DNA of 64,000 nt from Corynebacterium lizhenjunii. Lineage in GTDB: Bacteria; Actinomycetota; Actinomycetes; Mycobacteriales; Mycobacteriaceae. The notes below the pieces were generated by a model. That model saw only the letters and a list, made by a program, of their open reading frames with translations, did not search any database and had not been told where the DNA came from. The stretch is taken from the NCBI RefSeq assembly GCF_011038655.2, contig NZ_CP064954.1:1-64000 (forward strand), read 5' to 3'. The translations under genes were made by a program, and so were the position numbers. Below, in pieces: positions 55,089 through 62,982 of this stretch. How positions within the stretch are numbered: the first letter of the stretch is position 1; every line of letters starts with the position of its first letter.

Positions 55089-55470
55089 ATGGTCAGCAAT
55101 GGAAAACCCGACCTGCGTGAATAGCAGTCGATGACGGTCGCGAGATACAGATTTGTTCCTCCTTGGATAGGCAGGTAAGTGATATCGCCAACGTGCAAAT
55201 GGTTGGTCTCATCGGCACGGAAACTCCTTTTGACCAGGTCTGGGAATACCCAGCGGGAAGAAGCGGACACCGAGGTTTTCACTGCGCTTCTTGCTGAAGC
55301 CGTACAGGCCTCATTTCTTCATCACTCGCGCCACACGCTTGTGGTTGGCTGGGCCGACTGTCGGGCGCGCTCGGAAAGTTCAGCTGGAATTCGTTTGGCT
55401 CCGTAGAGGCCTTTGCCAGTGCCGTGGCTGTCGACCCAGCTCGATACGGGATTTCGCGATTGGAGCACCC
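55082..55470 (-). pseudogene. IS3 OrfB/OrfA fragments inside the IS21 remnant
   Basis: VGDITYLPIQGGTNLYLATV and nearby sequence match the transposase at 15900-16742. Upstream lie frameshifted pieces matching its KGLYGAKRI region and the OrfA segment NSLANWVDKYGTG. Stops and shifts break all frames. Confidence 0.75.
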
Positions 55471-55921
55471 CAAGGCAGAAGCAATCGCGTCATAACTTTT
55501 GCCTTCCAGCCGCATCGCCATGATCTCTTTAAATGAAGCCGTGAACATGGCCTCCTTAGTCATGAAAACGTGTCACGATGGCGCAGACTTGACGACCACA
55601 CCACCACACAGATCATGACCCGACCACCTAGCCAGAAACACCCCTACCACCTATGCGGACTACCCCGACCAAATACCCGAAATCGGCACCCTGGGTGCTT
55701 CCGTTTGGAATGCTTACCCATGTTGCACCTCCCTTCGTCGGGGGTTGGTTCCCTCGCCTGAAAGGCGCGCGGAAACATGGCCCACGAAGACGCGCGGACC
55801 TACCGCGCACCGACGAGGAAGTCACTCCCACTTAAGGCGTAAAAGTCGTTGTCACCCCCAAGCGCACCGTGTTTGTGAACCGTCCCCCAGGCTAGCGGCG
55901 TTCGCCTCGGTTGTCGAGCAC

Positions 55922-56110
55922 CAATGCGGAGCTTCCACCGCGTACAGACGCTGCGCTCCCACATTGCTCGTGTGTCTCCCCGAATCCATGCTTGAGCATT
56001 CCCACCATCACGGAATTTGCGTGTGCAACGCCTCCGAACCGTGCACTCACATACGATACCGCCGGCACTTGGTGGCTGAGCCATCCGGTCGGCATCACAC
56101 ATGTGGGTGC
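55922..56110. other. Gap between the peptide array and the membrane-protein gene
   Basis: No gene is supported. The array homology ends abruptly at about 55921, in the word GTTGTCGAG. No repeat or hairpin stands out before the motif copy at 56112. Confidence 0.4.
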
Positions 56111-56707
56111 CTAGCTTGCCGATGCCCCCTCGTCCCCACCGTCAGCGCCACTTGGGGCCGAAGGATGCCGCTTTGGCTTGCTCGCTCGCACCACGGCAGC
56201 CTTGTGGCCATAGCGAATGAGCAAAATTACCAGGCACGGGGGAAATACATAGAGGAATGTACAAATGAGTGTGTAGATCCCGGCAGCGAACGGTGGCAAT
56301 AACGCCCCCTGCATGCTGTTGGGGATGACAATCGTATCGCCCACAAACACTCCGGAGGTTAGCCAAATGACGAAGAGTGCGAACTGTGGACTGTCCGCGA
56401 TGTATCGCCAGATGACCACGGTGCAGAGCATGGTTGTGGTGACGACGAAGGCATAGTATTGCAGCTCAGCGTAGGAGAAGTGCTCTGCGAAGCTATCCGA
56501 GCCCCCGGGCGGCCTCCAGGAAAGCCAGCCCAGCATTGGGATAATCCCACAGGCGAAGGCAGTGGCACAAACCATTAAGGCTGACTTAACCACAGGAACG
56601 CGGGAAGCGCGTGCCACACTGACCACCACGGCTGCGCTCACAATGAGAATGATGGTCAAAGGCGCGGCGACGAAACTGGCATCGAGAAATAGAATCGTGG
56701 AAATCAT
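56111..56707 (-). CDS. Integral membrane protein, unknown function
   Basis: The 198-residue protein has five to six hydrophobic segments (ILFLDASFVAAPLTIILIVS, VKSALMVCATAFACGIIPML, YYAFVVTTTMLCTVVIW, QFALFVIWLTSGVFVG, IYTLICTFLYVFPPCLVILL) and a basic then Gly/Asp-rich tail. The last codons, GGG GCA TCG GCA AGC TAG, come from a copy of the dispersed motif (56112-56129), which therefore supplies its stop codon. I do not recognise the family. Confidence 0.6.
   Translation of the reverse strand: MISTILFLDASFVAAPLTIILIVSAAVVVSVARASRVPVVKSALMVCATAFACGIIPMLGWLSWRPPGGSDSFAEHFSYAELQYYAFVVTTTMLCTVVIWRYIADSPQFALFVIWLTSGVFVGDTIVIPNSMQGALLPPFAAGIYTLICTFLYVFPPCLVILLIRYGHKAAVVRASKPKRHPSAPSGADGGDEGASAS
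56112..56129 (+). repeat. Copy of the dispersed 18-bp motif forming a stop codon
   Basis: TAGCTTGCCGATGCCCCC; the reverse complement ends the membrane-protein gene with GASAS and TAG. Confidence 0.95.
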
Positions 56708-56976
56708 GGCGCTCAGAGGGCTTTGCAGAGCGTAGTCAAAGCCGCCGCCAACAACTTGCGGCAGTAGAGTCTCATAGCCGGCTCCAAAGGTAGGGAATAA
56801 GATGTTCCCCGCACACTACGCCCCTCCAGGATAGTTCGCAAGCGATACCGAATACTACGTTTGTTCTGCTAGTGCCCGCCAGCAGGGGTTGAGGTCTATT
56901 GGTTGCTTGAATACCTAGCTTGCCGATGCCCCCTGAACCTCACCGTTCGCACCTCTTCGGCGTCGCTGACGTGCCG
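56708..56976. other. Gap between the membrane protein and hsdS
   Basis: Apart from the motif copy at 56916-56933 I see no gene, repeat or hairpin. Confidence 0.4.
56916..56933 (+). repeat. Copy of the dispersed 18-bp motif
   Basis: TAGCTTGCCGATGCCCCC, 43 bases downstream of the hsdS stop, in non-coding DNA. Confidence 0.95.
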
Positions 56977-58149
56977 CTAAAGCTTGCCTTGGAAGGCGCG
57001 GATGTTCAGAGAAAGTACTAAATCATCGGCCAATTGTAGCTGTTGCCTCAGAGCGTTGCTCACCTTGTCTATGCTCCGGACAATTCGCGAAAACTCTTGT
57101 TGCTCAGGAAGAACAGCCACGGGGATGGGTGTGGAAGCGAGTTCCTTCGCATTGATGTTGGCCATTCCGACAATGGCCTTAGCCTTGTTTCTCAACAAGG
57201 TCTTACCAGCTGGTGAGTTAAGAAAACCCGCAACGTATTCGGGCGTAGCTGTATCGTTCACCCGGCATCGGACTAGGTACCCAGCAAAGGTATATTCACC
57301 ATCTAGATGAGGAAAAACTGCCGTCTTGCCAACTAGGTCCTTGCTGTTGGTCCGGTTGAAGAGAAGGTCGCCCTCTCTGAGCGAGTACTTCACTCGGTCC
57401 TGGGAGCTCATGTCGATGTACTTCAACTGGGCAAGGTCAACATCACCTCCGTAGGTAATGTTTCCCATGCGCAGGATAGGGATGCCCGTGGATTCATTGG
57501 CTTTGGCGCTGGTCCCATACTGAGTGGATTCGAGGTACTCCCCAATGGTTGTCGTCACACGAGGCTTCGCTAAGAACATCGAACTAAATACATCGTGCTT
57601 TAGCTGGGACAGTGTCGTCAGCCGTTCTGTTATAGACGAGCGTGAAGAGATTGCTGCGTCGAGGATTTCTGCGATGCGGTGTTGTTCCTCCAGCGGTGGG
57701 AGGGGAATCTGGAGTGATAGAAAGTCTGGTACTCGCGTTCTCCTTTTGCGTGGCACGGAGCCGAATGCAATTTGGTCGAAACGTGAAATCATTGCTTCGG
57801 TCTTGAACAAATGGTTCAGGTAGCCAGCACTAGCGGAGGGAGAAACCCTAAAAGTCGGGTACAGAGGGGAAATAATTCCCTCTTCGAACCTTGTATTAAG
57901 CGCTATGGCCCCAGCCCAAAGTAGGTATGGATTCAAGGCAAATTCCCCACGGCGAATCACCTTATATTTGCTCGTGTTCTCGAGTGCCAGACGTTTATTG
58001 AAGCGATCCTCCTGACGCATAAAACCATTTTTCTCAGTAAGGGTAAGAATGGTTCCAGCCTGTTGCTCTGGAGTAGGCCGAGCAGTGAACTCCTGGAGTA
58101 CATCCCCTAGCCGGACCATGGGCCAGTTGTGTTGTGGCGTGGTGGTCAT
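56977..58149 (-). CDS. hsdS: Type I restriction-modification specificity subunit HsdS
   Basis: HsdS reads a split DNA target for the HsdM methylase. The 390-residue product has two target-recognition domains, each followed by a conserved helix region: LQIPLPPLEEQHRIAEILDA near the middle and PIPVAVLPEQQEFSRIVRSI near the end. It starts two bases after the hsdM stop, so the two are one operon. Base composition is lower in GC than the core genes. Confidence 0.92.
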   Translation of the reverse strand: MTTTPQHNWPMVRLGDVLQEFTARPTPEQQAGTILTLTEKNGFMRQEDRFNKRLALENTSKYKVIRRGEFALNPYLLWAGAIALNTRFEEGIISPLYPTFRVSPSASAGYLNHLFKTEAMISRFDQIAFGSVPRKRRTRVPDFLSLQIPLPPLEEQHRIAEILDAAISSRSSITERLTTLSQLKHDVFSSMFLAKPRVTTTIGEYLESTQYGTSAKANESTGIPILRMGNITYGGDVDLAQLKYIDMSSQDRVKYSLREGDLLFNRTNSKDLVGKTAVFPHLDGEYTFAGYLVRCRVNDTATPEYVAGFLNSPAGKTLLRNKAKAIVGMANINAKELASTPIPVAVLPEQQEFSRIVRSIDKVSNALRQQLQLADDLVLSLNIRAFQGKL

Positions 58150-58151
58150 GG

Positions 58152-59726
58152 TTATTTGCCTTCCGTGAGCATGGCCTTCAACTTAGCCAGGCCAGCCGCG
58201 ATGTCGTGGTCGAGGGCTTCGATCTCGGCGATGATTTCTAGCGGGTCCCGGGTCTCGGTGGCCTCCAGGATGATTTCTTTGTACCGGTTCATTGACAAGT
58301 CATACCCAGCAGCTGCGATCTCTTCCCGGGGCACAGTAAACGAGTACTCCGTGCGCGCCCGGTCACACTCGGTGGTGGTGCGCGCCTGCCAGCGGGCCAC
58401 CACATCTGGCAGGTTATTGAGTGCTGCTTGTTCCGTAGTCAGGGTCACCGGTTGGGGGTCAGCAGCACAATCTGGGTCATCAAGATCTTGAATATGCGAA
58501 ACCGGGGCCGGGCCCAACAGGCGCGCCTCTAGCAACGGGGTGCGCTTATCATCCAGCGAGAACCCATCAGCAGTGACATCATAAAACCACACCTGGTCCG
58601 TACCACCAGAATCAGTCCGGGTAAAACACACAATCGCTGTCGACACCCCGGAGTACGGCTTGAACACCCCGGAGGGTAGTTTGATGACTGCATCCAGGCG
58701 TTGGTCCTCAACTAAGTGTTGGCGCAAGACTTTATGCGCCTTGGTGGAACCAAACAGCACACCCTCAGGCACAATCACCGCAGCCCGCCCACCGGGTTTG
58801 AGCAGTTGGAGGAAGCGGTGGAGGAATAACAGTTCCGTCTTCTTCGCCGTGGTGGCAGATTTGAGTGCTGGGTCGATGGCGTCTTTATCCAGGCTTCCGG
58901 CAAAGGGAGGATTAGCCAAAATAAGGTCATAGGCCCCAAAATGCTGGGCATCAAGGTGGGTTAAGGAATCTTGGTAGGCGATGGCAGGTTCATCAAAACC
59001 ATGCATGAACATATTCATTGCTGCGATACGCACCATGGTTTTATCAAAATCAAACCCCGTTAGCCCCTGCTCCAGGAAGGTATCCCGGGTGGGTTTATCA
59101 AACAATTGGTCCTGGTGGTGGGTTTTAATCCAGTCATTAGCAGCTACGAGGAACCCTGCGGTGCCACACGCGGGGTCAATAATGCGCAGGGACGGGGTTG
59201 GGGCCATCAACGCTACTAGTAGTTCGATGATGTGGCTAGGTGTACGGAACTGACCATTAGTGCCGGAGGTAGACAGTTTGTCCAGCATGTATTCATAGAG
59301 ATCGCCGGCGATGTCTTTGTTGGCGAACTCTAGGGCGTCGATAAGTTCCATCACCCGGCCTAGGGTGGCTTCTGATTCGATGTCGAAGGAGGCATTGGCC
59401 ATGTGTTGTTGGAAGCCGTGCCCGCCCATGGTTTTGATAAACGGGAAGACCTCTGCGGTGATGGTGGCTTTACGCCTAGCCAAATCCGCGTCCTCAATCA
59501 GGTTGCGCCACCGCAGGTGCTGCTGGGAGGCATCAAAAATGTCTTGGGTGGCGGTGGGATCACCCAGGTTGCGGCGGGTATCAATATAAGCCTGGCGGGT
59601 ATCTAACTCCCGGATAAACAACAGGTAGGTGAACTGCTCAATCACCGAAATCGGGTTAGAAATACCCCCGGACCAAAAAGTATCCCAGATGCGGTCAACG
59701 CTGTTCTTCAATGCACCAGTAATCAT
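58152..59726 (-). CDS. hsdM: Type I restriction-modification methyltransferase HsdM
   Basis: HsdM is an adenine-N6 methylase that works with HsdS. The 524-residue product has an N-terminal HsdM_N domain (VDRIWDTFWSGGISNPISVI), SAM-binding motif I (IIDPACGTAGFLVAA) and the catalytic NPPF in YDLILANPPFAGS. I start it at the ATG at 59726, seven bases after TATGGT on the coding strand (59739-59734), the same leaderless layout as other genes here. No hsdR lies in the window on either side, which is unusual for a type I operon. Confidence 0.93.
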   Translation of the reverse strand: MITGALKNSVDRIWDTFWSGGISNPISVIEQFTYLLFIRELDTRQAYIDTRRNLGDPTATQDIFDASQQHLRWRNLIEDADLARRKATITAEVFPFIKTMGGHGFQQHMANASFDIESEATLGRVMELIDALEFANKDIAGDLYEYMLDKLSTSGTNGQFRTPSHIIELLVALMAPTPSLRIIDPACGTAGFLVAANDWIKTHHQDQLFDKPTRDTFLEQGLTGFDFDKTMVRIAAMNMFMHGFDEPAIAYQDSLTHLDAQHFGAYDLILANPPFAGSLDKDAIDPALKSATTAKKTELLFLHRFLQLLKPGGRAAVIVPEGVLFGSTKAHKVLRQHLVEDQRLDAVIKLPSGVFKPYSGVSTAIVCFTRTDSGGTDQVWFYDVTADGFSLDDKRTPLLEARLLGPAPVSHIQDLDDPDCAADPQPVTLTTEQAALNNLPDVVARWQARTTTECDRARTEYSFTVPREEIAAAGYDLSMNRYKEIILEATETRDPLEIIAEIEALDHDIAAGLAKLKAMLTEGK

Positions 59727-59856
59727 GCCTATAACCATAAACGCAAGGGTGGACATGAAGCGGATAGACGCCGCCCAGGGTTTGTAGGCGATCGGGCTAG
59801 GCTCCCGACTCGGAGCCTGTGCCGAATTGGGCGTTGGAGGGGCGTGATGGGTACAA

Positions 59857-59969
59857 GACAAACTGTAGGATGAAACGGGCTCAAACTGTAGGCTGAAGAC
59901 GACTCAAACTGTAGGATGAAATGGGCTCAAACTGTAGGATCAAACGGGCTCAAAGTGTAGGATAACCCC
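59857..59969 (+). repeat. Five tandem 23-bp direct repeats
   Basis: Unit CTCAAACTGTAGGATGAAAC plus three bases, at 59857, 59880, 59903, 59926 and 59949 (last incomplete). The units have few differences, no spacers, and sit between divergent hsdM and the AAA/DUF4143 gene. The arrangement suits an operator or iteron array. Confidence 0.9.
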
Positions 59970-59983
59970 TATGAGGTGGTCTT

Positions 59984-61282
59984 TTGTCTGATAAGAATTC
60001 GCCGCGGCGTCATGAAGAACACGGGCATGTAGGGCAGGGGCACGCGGAGCGGCAGCACGCAGTGGCTTACCGCCCCAGGGTGGCAGATGGTGCCCTTCGC
60101 TCTGCTTTGCAGCGTGCTGGTGCGACTCTGATTGAAGGGCCAAAGGGCTCAGGAAAAACGGAAATGGCTCGCCAGCACGGTAGTAGCTTTATTCACGTTG
60201 ATACGGACCCACAGGCTGGGAATTTGATGGCTATCGATCCTGCTCTTCTCCTTGCGGGAGACACGCCGCGCGTGCTCGATGAGTGGCAGGTGTTCCCTGA
60301 ACTGTGGAACCACGTTCGCCATGAGGTCGACTCCCGGCAAGCCAAGGGCCAGTTCATTTTGACGGGTTCGACGGCTCCGGGGGAGAAGGCCGCAAGGCAT
60401 TCAGGTGCTGGGCGTTTCTCACGGCTAACGTTGTCGACGATGACGTTTAGCGAAACTGGCCATTCCACAGGCGCCGTGAGTCTGCGCGCGCTGGCCCACG
60501 GCGCTGACCTTCAACCAATGAAGTCTGATCTAAAAATTGCGGATGTGGTGGAACGCATGTGCCGTGGTGGTTGGCCGGGCTGGCTGGATGTCAGCACCTC
60601 GGACGCGATGGCGAATGCTCGTGATTACCTCCGCACGGTCGCAGAGGTTGATGTGGCCACCCCTGACGGCGTCCAGCGTGATCCCGCCAAGGTTATCCGT
60701 CTACTAAAATCCTTGGCCCGGGCGGTTGGCACCGAGCAATCTGTTAGCACGCTGGCGGCGGATACGGGTCTTGGTCGCGATACTGTCGGCGACTATTTGG
60801 ATGCGTTATTGCGAATCTTTATCTCAGTGGATCAGCCTGTCTGGTCCACTCATCCGCGTTCGAAAGCTACCTTGCGTAAGGCCCCGAAACGTCACCTGGT
60901 GGACCCGGCTTTGGCTGTCGCTGCCCTCGAACTCAATCCGTCTGGATTGATGAACAACCTCGAATACACTGGGCAGCTCTTCGAGTCCCAAATCATCCAC
61001 GAGCTGCGGGCCTTATCCTTGGATTCTGTATTCCACGCGCGTGATTCGAAAGGTCGCGAGGTTGATGCGGTCCTCAGCATCGATGGCCAGCTTCTATTCG
61101 TTGAGGTCAAGTTGGGTTCCTCGCCGGCTACCTTGGATCAGGCAGCCCAGAGCCTGCATGCCTTTGCGGCTGTGCATGCGCCGGACCTGCACCCGGTACT
61201 CGTGGTGGTCACGGCTGGCCCGCTTAGCTTTACTCGCCCCGATGGGGTCCATGTGCTCAGCATTGGCCATTTGGGTGCCTAG
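59984..61282 (+). CDS. AAA_14/DUF4143 family ATPase
   Basis: The 432-residue protein has an AAA_14 ATPase domain (VADGALRSALQRAGATLIEG, PKGSGKTEMA, VLDEWQVFPELWNHVRHEVD, QFILTGSTAPG) and a C-terminal DUF4143 nuclease-like domain (FESQIIHELRAL, HARDSKGREVDAVLSIDGQL, LFVEVKLG: a PD-D/E-x-K-like pattern). The TTG at 59984 follows GAGGTGG; a GTG at 60060 is an alternative. The role of this family is unsettled. The 23-bp repeats lie just upstream. Its stop codon TAG is part of a motif copy. Confidence 0.82.
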   Translation: MSDKNSPRRHEEHGHVGQGHAERQHAVAYRPRVADGALRSALQRAGATLIEGPKGSGKTEMARQHGSSFIHVDTDPQAGNLMAIDPALLLAGDTPRVLDEWQVFPELWNHVRHEVDSRQAKGQFILTGSTAPGEKAARHSGAGRFSRLTLSTMTFSETGHSTGAVSLRALAHGADLQPMKSDLKIADVVERMCRGGWPGWLDVSTSDAMANARDYLRTVAEVDVATPDGVQRDPAKVIRLLKSLARAVGTEQSVSTLAADTGLGRDTVGDYLDALLRIFISVDQPVWSTHPRSKATLRKAPKRHLVDPALAVAALELNPSGLMNNLEYTGQLFESQIIHELRALSLDSVFHARDSKGREVDAVLSIDGQLLFVEVKLGSSPATLDQAAQSLHAFAAVHAPDLHPVLVVVTAGPLSFTRPDGVHVLSIGHLGA

Positions 61283-61296
61283 CTTGCCGATGCCCC
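61280..61296 (+). repeat. Copy of the dispersed 18-bp motif containing a stop codon
   Basis: TAGCTTGCCGATGCCCC; the first three bases are the stop of the AAA/DUF4143 gene, and TTTAAA follows. Confidence 0.95.
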
Positions 61297-61475
61297 TTTA
61301 AACTCACCCTACCCGTGCCCACCCTGTAAGCGCAGCTCATTGCTGATGTGAAGGGGAGGAGTTTCAAACATTTAGGCTAATTTTGGGGCTATGGCCAGGG
61401 GCCGTGTCCTAGGGGTGGTGCTACTCTACGCGGGCTGCACAAGCAGCGTCTCTGATCTCTTTCGAAGGAGGACAC
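61297..61475. promoter_or_regulatory. Region upstream of the DUF4190/DUF4352-like gene
   Basis: It carries a strong ribosome site (GAAGGAGG) before the ATG at 61476. An AT-rich segment around 61365-61390 may hold the promoter. Confidence 0.4.
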
Positions 61476-62387
61476 ATGTCTAATTCTTTCCCGCCTGGCT
61501 CTCAGGGTCCTGCGGACCACGTCTCGGCTACTTCGGGCGCATCCAGTACGCCAGGGGTACCGGCTGCACCTGTTGTGGTCGCCGATGCTAAAAAGCCCAA
61601 GAACACCATCGGCACCATTGCTTTGGTGTCCGCAATTCTGGGATTGATCCTGTCCTGCGTCAAGGGTGCTCTACTCTTGGGCTGGTTGTTGCTGCCTATC
61701 GGCTTCATTCTGGGAATCGTGGGTGCCTGCCTCAAAGGTAAGCCAAAAGGCCGTGCCATCACCGCAATCATTGTCTCTATTGTGGGCACCATCATCGCCG
61801 CATGCGTCTTTGTTTTCGTCATTGGCAGTGCTATTGATGAGGCCTTTAATGAGGAAACCAGTGCTTCCGCGCCAGGTGCGGCAAAGAATGCTGAGAGCAC
61901 GTCCGGCGGGCAGGACTCGGCTAAGGGTACCGGGGATGGCTCGGCGGAATTCGGGACAACGCGCGAGAATCCATTGCCGGTCGGCTCAACTGTAGAGACT
62001 GCGGACTGGGCGGTCACCATCAACAGCGTGGACCTGGATGCCGCTGAGGCCATCTTGGCGCACAACGAATTCAATGATGCCCCCGCAGAAGGTGAAGCAT
62101 ACGTCATGGTTAATGCAACCATTACGTATAAGGGTGATAACCCTGATGGAGAGGTTCCGTCCGGGACTATCCAATTTGTCACTGCAGAAGGCGTGACGGT
62201 CAGTTCTTCTGACCGTCCACTGGTTGAACCGGAGCAGCTGGACTCACTTGTTGAGCTCTACAATGGCGGATCCATTACTGGCAATATCGCCTTTGCGGTT
62301 CCTGCTGCTTCTGCTGGTGAAGGTACCTTGGTGGTGCGCCCGAGTCTGTTTGCAACCAAGCGCTTTGTCGCCGTGCAGCCATCTTAA
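61476..62387 (+). CDS. Membrane-anchored DUF4190/DUF4352-like protein
   Basis: The 303-residue protein has a Ser/Pro/Ala-rich N-terminal tail (1-45), two or three membrane helices (TIGTIALVSAILGLILSCVK, LLLGWLLLPIGFILGIVGAC, AIIVSIVGTIIAACVFVFVI) separated by KGKPKGRA, a flexible Ser/Gly linker and a C-terminal immunoglobulin-like DUF4352 domain (PVGSTVETADWAVTINSVDL, YVMVNATITYKGD). It is probably displayed outside the membrane; its function is not known. Such proteins are common in corynebacteria. Confidence 0.78.
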   Translation: MSNSFPPGSQGPADHVSATSGASSTPGVPAAPVVVADAKKPKNTIGTIALVSAILGLILSCVKGALLLGWLLLPIGFILGIVGACLKGKPKGRAITAIIVSIVGTIIAACVFVFVIGSAIDEAFNEETSASAPGAAKNAESTSGGQDSAKGTGDGSAEFGTTRENPLPVGSTVETADWAVTINSVDLDAAEAILAHNEFNDAPAEGEAYVMVNATITYKGDNPDGEVPSGTIQFVTAEGVTVSSSDRPLVEPEQLDSLVELYNGGSITGNIAFAVPAASAGEGTLVVRPSLFATKRFVAVQPS

Positions 62388-62402
62388 ACCGCATGAAGAT
62401 GG

Positions 62403-62500
62403 GCAGGGCCACCTTATATTTCGCCAAGGAGATGAACTCGTAATCCGCTTCAAGTTCATCGATGACCATACCTGCCCACCGGTATTCGGTACAGCGGATG
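62403..62500 (+). pseudogene. IS3 remnant (end of OrfA/start of OrfB)
   Basis: About 66 bases from 62404 match the minus strand of 16800-16850 and its continuation with one visible mismatch (LYFAKEMN, then IRFKFIDDH), then divergence. No transposon ends remain. It directly follows the DUF4190/DUF4352-like gene. Confidence 0.8.
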
Positions 62501-62511
62501 TCTTGGTTGGT

Positions 62512-62982
62512 CTACTGGTATTCGCAGCCCTTGATTTCATGCCCTCCCGGACTGACTATTATCCCGCGTGCTCGACTGGGGAACTTGGCAGGAAATCCAG
62601 GTTCAAAATCTATTTCCAGCAGGTCGGCAACTATCCTGAACTCATCTTCCTCGGCTTCAGGATCGTGCGGGACATCAACGACAGTAACAAAGCAGAAAGT
62701 AGAATATTCCTCTCTGACCTGCGGGGAAATATCCACATTATTCCCGAAAATTTCAGCAAGGAGGAGACTGAAAAGTGGCTCCTTTGCGCCTTGCTGGCGG
62801 GCCTGTTCGGAAGCGAAATGGACGTGGTATTTCTCCCGCAAGCCATCCACACATTTTTGGTGTCGTTGTTTGGCTTCGTGCAGCTGGTCGTATCGGCACA
62901 CAAATTCTGTGAAGAAGCACCAGGTGTATTGCATTTTCCTACCCAATCCTCTAAAGTCCTTGCATTGATTCGTTGTATGCAC
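62512..62982 (-). CDS. Hypothetical protein
   Basis: I do not recognise this 156-residue protein. It starts with an uncertain region (MHTTNQCK or an internal ATG at about 62934) and contains a charged helix (YDQLHEAKQRHQKCVDGLRE) and an acidic beta-rich middle (VVDVPHDPEAEEDEFRIVAD). No signal or membrane segment is seen. It sits beside IS debris with lower GC than the core genes, so it may be a transferred or partial gene. The opposite-strand frame through the same region is not convincing. Confidence 0.45.
   Translation of the reverse strand: MHTTNQCKDFRGLGRKMQYTWCFFTEFVCRYDQLHEAKQRHQKCVDGLREKYHVHFASEQARQQGAKEPLFSLLLAEIFGNNVDISPQVREEYSTFCFVTVVDVPHDPEAEEDEFRIVADLLEIDFEPGFPAKFPSRARGIIVSPGGHEIKGCEYQ

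Larger units (their letters stand above)
54739..55688 (-). mobile_element. IS21-family remnant with nested IS3 fragments
   Basis: The ends TGCCAAGTGCGCGTATTTGG and (reverse complement of the right end) TGCCGATTTCGGGTATTTGG are imperfect inverted repeats, and further TGGTMGGGGTG-type repeats follow inside both ends, as in IS21 elements. A 5-bp repeat CCCTG flanks the element (54734-54738, 55689-55693). The minus-strand frame 55088-54852 resembles the end of IstB (GADSLISRISSGRHIEIGDF, DMRKHLA), and 55563 onward resembles the IstA start (EIMAMRLEGKSYDAIASALG). The middle is IS3 OrfA/OrfB debris. The element is dead. Confidence 0.75.
54602..55721 (-). pseudogene. Small cationic peptide gene, copy 4, split by an IS remnant
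   Basis: The start (ATG at 55721, MGKHSKRKHPG) and the rest (54738-54602) are separated by 955 bp. Removing the 950-bp element and one copy of the 5-bp target repeat CCCTG restores exactly 165 bp, a 54-codon gene matching copy 3. The upstream leader (55722-55921) has diverged in its middle and lost the hairpins of copies 2 and 3. Confidence 0.85.
53160..55921 (-). repeat. Tandem array of about 0.5-kb units, each with one small peptide gene
   Basis: Four units begin with the same CAACAGTTTGG sequence (about 53167, 53505, 54010, 54519). Unit spacing is about 338 bp for the short first unit, then 505 and 509 bp. Units three and four look identical over at least 220 bp, so duplication is recent. 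Each unit holds, on the minus strand, a leader, a perfect AAGGGAGGTG ribosome site and a 50-54-codon gene, then GGCTGG/CCAGCC hairpin sequence. The fourth gene is split by an IS21-like remnant. Confidence 0.85.

Noticed and set aside
59857..59969. Possible CRISPR array
   Set aside because: The 23-bp units are contiguous, without spacers, and no cas gene is present. No other spaced repeat array was seen.
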